A stretch of DNA of 64,000 nt from Otis tarda (taxonomy: Eukaryota; Chordata; Aves; Otidiformes; Otididae), in NCBI GenBank assembly GCA_026413225.1, contig CM048552.1:190994053-191058052 (forward strand). Reading direction: 5' to 3'. Shown piece by piece: positions 60,517 through 64,000 of this stretch (its first letter is position 1; the number at the start of each line of letters is the position of its first letter). Position numbers and translations under genes: made by a program. The notes below the pieces were generated by a model. That model did no database searches. It saw only the letters and a program-made list of their open reading frames with translations, and had not been told where the DNA came from.

Positions 60517-61596
60517 TGTGGTGGGCTGACCTCGGCCGGACGTCAGGTGCCCACCAAGTCGCTCTATCACTTCTCCTCCTCAGCTGGACAGCGGGAGAAA
60601 AATACGATGAAGGGCTCATGAGTTGAGATAAGGACAGCGAGTTCACTCACCAATTACTGTCATAAGCAAAACAGACTCAACTTGGGAAAACTGATTTAAG
60701 TCATTACCAATCAAATCAGAGTAGGATAATGAGAAATAAAACCAAATCTTAAAACATCTTCCCCCACCCCTCCCTTTTTCCTGGCCTCAACTTCATTCCT
60801 GAATTCTCTACCTCCTCCCCACCAGCAGCACAAGGTGATGGGGAATGGGGGTTGCAATCTGTTCATCACACGTTGTCTCTGACGCTCCTTCCTCCTCAGG
60901 GGGAGGACTCCTCACACTCTTCCCATGGTCCAGTGTGAGGTCCCTCCTACAGGAGACACATTCTTCACAAACGTCTCCAACATGAGATCTTCCCATGGGC
61001 TGCAGTTCTTCATTAACTGCTCCAGCATGGGTCCCTTCCATGCTGTGCAGTCCTTCAGGAACAGAGAGCGCCAGCGTGAGCTCCTCTCCAGGGGCTAACA
61101 GGTCCTGTCAGTAGCCTGCTCCAGTGTAGGCTTCTCACGGGCCACAGCCTCCTTTGGGCATCCACCTGCTGTGGTATGGGGTCCTCCACAGGCTGCAGGT
61201 GGATCTCTGCTCCTGCGTGGCCTCCACGGGCTGCAGGGGGACAGCCTGCTTCACCATGGGCTGCACCACAGGCCGCAGAGAAATCTCTGCTCTGGTGCCT
61301 AGAGCAGCTTCTCCCCCTCTTTCTTCACTGACCTTGGTGTCTGCTGAGTTGTTCCTCTCACATATTCTCACTCCTCTCCTTGGCTGCTGTTCCGCAGCAA
61401 ATTTCACGCCCCCCTTAACTATGTTATCACAGAACACTACCACCATCACTGATGGGCTTGGCCTTGGACAGTGATGGGTCCATCTTAGAGGCAACTGGCA
61501 CTGGCTCTGTCACAGGGGAAGCTTCTAGCAGGTTCTCACAGATGCCATCCCTGTAGCACCCCCACTACCAAAATCTTGCCATTCAAACCCAACACA
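60517..61596 (-). mobile_element. Solo LTR, avian ERVL-like, relative of the 29.5 and 38.5 kb copies
   Basis: A 1080-base LTR on the minus strand with TG...CA ends (minus-strand start TGTGTTGGGTTTGAATGG, end CAGCCCACCACA). The flanks are CTCTC and TTCTC, four of five matching. Its plan is that of the other two large LTRs: the word AAACAGACTCAACTTGGG near 60668-60685, G+C-rich degenerate repeats with GGCTGCAG words at about 60900-61270, and the TGCAGACACCAAGGTCAG-like segment near 61330. It differs enough from them to be a separate subfamily. I recognise it as one of the commonest LTRs in bird genomes. No coding region remains beside it. Confidence 0.9.
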
Positions 61597-64000
61597 TTCT
61601 CCGAGACCAGGACTCTATGTCTCCAATCCCTTAAACTCCAACACCTTCAAAACCTGAGCATTATGCCAGACACTGTACCCACAAAGCATCATAATATTTT
61701 TTTTTCCTATGACATAGGATCCAAAGATCAGCCCGATTACTAAGTACTTTTTTTCTCTACAGCTCATTTTGATGCTTATAACAATAAAAAACTTCAAGCA
61801 AGTCTTTGTTTTCAGTCACAGTACAAACCTATTGACCTAGAATGGTTATTCTTAACTTACAAATATATGAGAATAAAAAAAAATGTTGAAAAAATAGTTT
61901 AAAATATTAGTAGGGAAACTGAACACAGATTAAGAAGCTGGAAGCTACTTACCATATAGCAGTACCAAAATGTATTAACAATTATTGCCAAATGCTACTT
62001 TTCTAAATAACTCTCTTGGCTGTATTAATTTTTAATAATGCCTCAGCCTTTCATCACAGTGTTTTAAAGATCTCATTTTGCTACACTAAGTATAGACTAT
62101 TTAGTTGGATTTCAATTTTCTAAATAGAAATGCCAAGGAGTTTTTCTTAAGTCAGGATTTGGTTTTAGACCACAAACAATTCCTTCCTATCTCCCAGAAA
62201 GTCTTCAGGATGTCTTAAAGGAATTTAAAATCAAAATTCACGCCGGCTGCACTGTCAACTGCACCTTGTACCACAGCCTCCTTGTACTATGAAGTATGTG
62301 GTCTCCTCAACAGGTTATGCTCTACAAAATACACACCTAAGGAAACTTTTAAACCCAAGATATTTCTAAAACCAATGCAGCAAAAATATACATAGCCAGT
62401 TCAGATGTACTCATTAAGCAAAAAAACACAATCCTCATCCTCAAAAATGCCACACACCCACAAAAGCCCTAGTACCTATAAGGGGCTGGAGGAAACACAA
62501 GACTTTAAGAGATGGTAATATGGAAAGACATAACATGACTGTGAATACAGTTCAGAAAACTGAATCCTTATGTCAATAGGCTGGCACGAGTTTAGTTCAG
62601 GTTGCTTAACCAGCTTCCTTACTGAGGAAGCCCTAAAATCTACTGTAACTCCACAAGGAGCATCTGAGAGAGGAATTTTGAAATAATAATTTAAACAAGG
62701 TGCTCCTAAGACTATTCTGACCTCCAGAAAGGATTTAGATTGTATCAACACTTCAAGCTTCTTATGGCTTTTCCTGCACATCTGGATAATATCAGGTCTT
62801 GGTACAAAACACATTTAGGATTGATGTCAGCCAGAAGAAAATACATTGTATGCGCTGCTCTCTTTTCAGGGTAAAGTAAGCTTTGGCTAAAACTTACTGA
62901 CTTCAAGTAAGTTGAAAAGCCAGTTATACTATAATTAGTGCAAGAGAAGAGCTCAATTATAAGCATTTGCAGCCACTCTAACTTCAGAGGACAGGCTACA
63001 ACCACAAACCAAAGCTGTGACAAACGATTCAAGACCTTAAATCTGGATTATAAAAAGAAGAAAAAAAAAAAAAAGGTATTTTCTATTTACACTCTGAAAC
63101 CTCTTAACTGCTTTACGTTTAGTTTTAAAAGAAGGATTTCTTACTCAAAAAAATTCAACACCTAAAGAATTTTGAAGCCCACATGTGGGCTTAGACTCTG
63201 GTATTAACAGATGGTGGTAATTCCCTCAGATACCACAAAAATTAATAAAACATCAAATAACCAGACATTTCAAGGTCTCTGTAAATCCAGGCAGACACTG
63301 AATCACTGAGAGAAGACAACCTGTTGTACTCAGGATTTTTTGCTCATTCTGTTACTACAGGTTTTTTTTTAAATATAAAGCTTCCTTTCAGTGGTATAAT
63401 TTCTTAATAGCTAAACTTCACCTAAACAATCAACGTGGGTTTTTTTTCTTTTTTCTATGCTGATACTTTTAAGAGCAGACTCAACTGGAGAAGCATCATT
63501 TTTGACAGTCTAAAAGGTATCAGCTTACATGGTTTAGCCTCATTCAGTTGAAACTTCTGCTTCCTCCTTTCCCATCTTTCCTTTTGATTGTTGCTGATAG
63601 TAATACCAAAGGCTCTTAATGCATGTTATACATGTATTTGCACTAGTTTGAGCTGTTTGGTTTCTGAAAAAGTGATAGATTGCTTAGTAAATTACACTTT
63701 CAAGAATGGATTACAGACTCAAAAACTATATTTTTAACTGAATTGCAAAAAAAAAAAAAAAAACAAGTAGACAATTTTTTTCTTAAACAGAATTTAATCA
63801 TTGTTTATTTAAAAAAAAATTCCACATAAGCTTTTTTAATTTAACTAAATTTTACCTTGCTATAAGTAACATTTACACTAGTAATATGGGAAATCATCAC
63901 AACTGCAAGAACTGGGAACAACCTGCTTCTCAGTTTTCAGAAATACTTGTAACTATCAACTTATTCACTGAAGAATGGTCCATTCTAAAGACAGTATCAA
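61597..64000. other. Unannotated AT-rich sequence
   Basis: About 2.4 kb to the window end, with A runs at 63058-63075 and 63749-63763. Overlapping open stretches at 62476-63032 on the minus strand have no recognised domain and no convincing splice sites. Confidence 0.5.

Noticed and set aside
1-64000. tRNA, rRNA, CRISPR arrays or prokaryotic operons
   Set aside because: None was seen on reading either strand; the repeat content points to a bird nuclear genome.

Overview
The window looks like bird nuclear DNA. It holds many CR1 retrotransposon copies on both strands, most of them 5'-truncated and ending in the ATTCTATG-type 3' tail typical of avian CR1. It also holds six LTRs whose sequences I recognise as common avian ERVL-like families. 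The rest is AT-rich single-copy-looking sequence with many A and T runs, such as fills introns or intergenic space in a bird. I see no bacterial genes, operons, CRISPR arrays, rRNA or tRNA genes. Subfamily names and exact element ends would need a repeat library.

Layout. 1-4 kb: mostly unique sequence, with the best candidate host exon of the window at 1309-1511 (+). 4-11 kb: a short CR1 tail at about 4.0 kb, then the longest CR1 (7625-9998, +), followed 260 bp later by a CR1 of a different subfamily (10258-10975, +). 11-20 kb: unique sequence, with a G+C-rich island (about 16190-16560) next to a CR1 tail. 20-21 kb: a CR1 on the minus strand. 21-29 kb: unique sequence plus three short minus-strand CR1 tails. 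29-40 kb: two minus-strand copies of one ERVL-like LTR family (29470-30597 and 38480-39609), a long minus-strand CR1 (35411-37195) and a plus-strand LTR of another family (37446-37966). 40.4-41.5 kb: a much older, degraded CR1 resembling the lineages abundant in turtles and crocodilians, with a possible second piece at 43.06 kb. 44.5-45.4 kb: a minus-strand CR1 that still shows FADD in its reverse transcriptase. 45.4-64 kb: unique sequence interrupted by LTRs at 51.9, 55.1 and 60.5 kb, one CR1 tail at 53.8 kb, and conspicuous homopolymers (21 G at 51320, 26 A at 52501, 12 C at 57666).

No complete host gene can be read here. The exon at 1309-1511 and a few weaker candidates suggest the window may lie in or beside genes with long introns, but the candidates lie on both strands and I could not identify a protein. 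Nothing in the window amounts to a new biological system. The most informative parts are the ancient CR1, the LTR with a perfect target-site duplication, and the unassigned exon.
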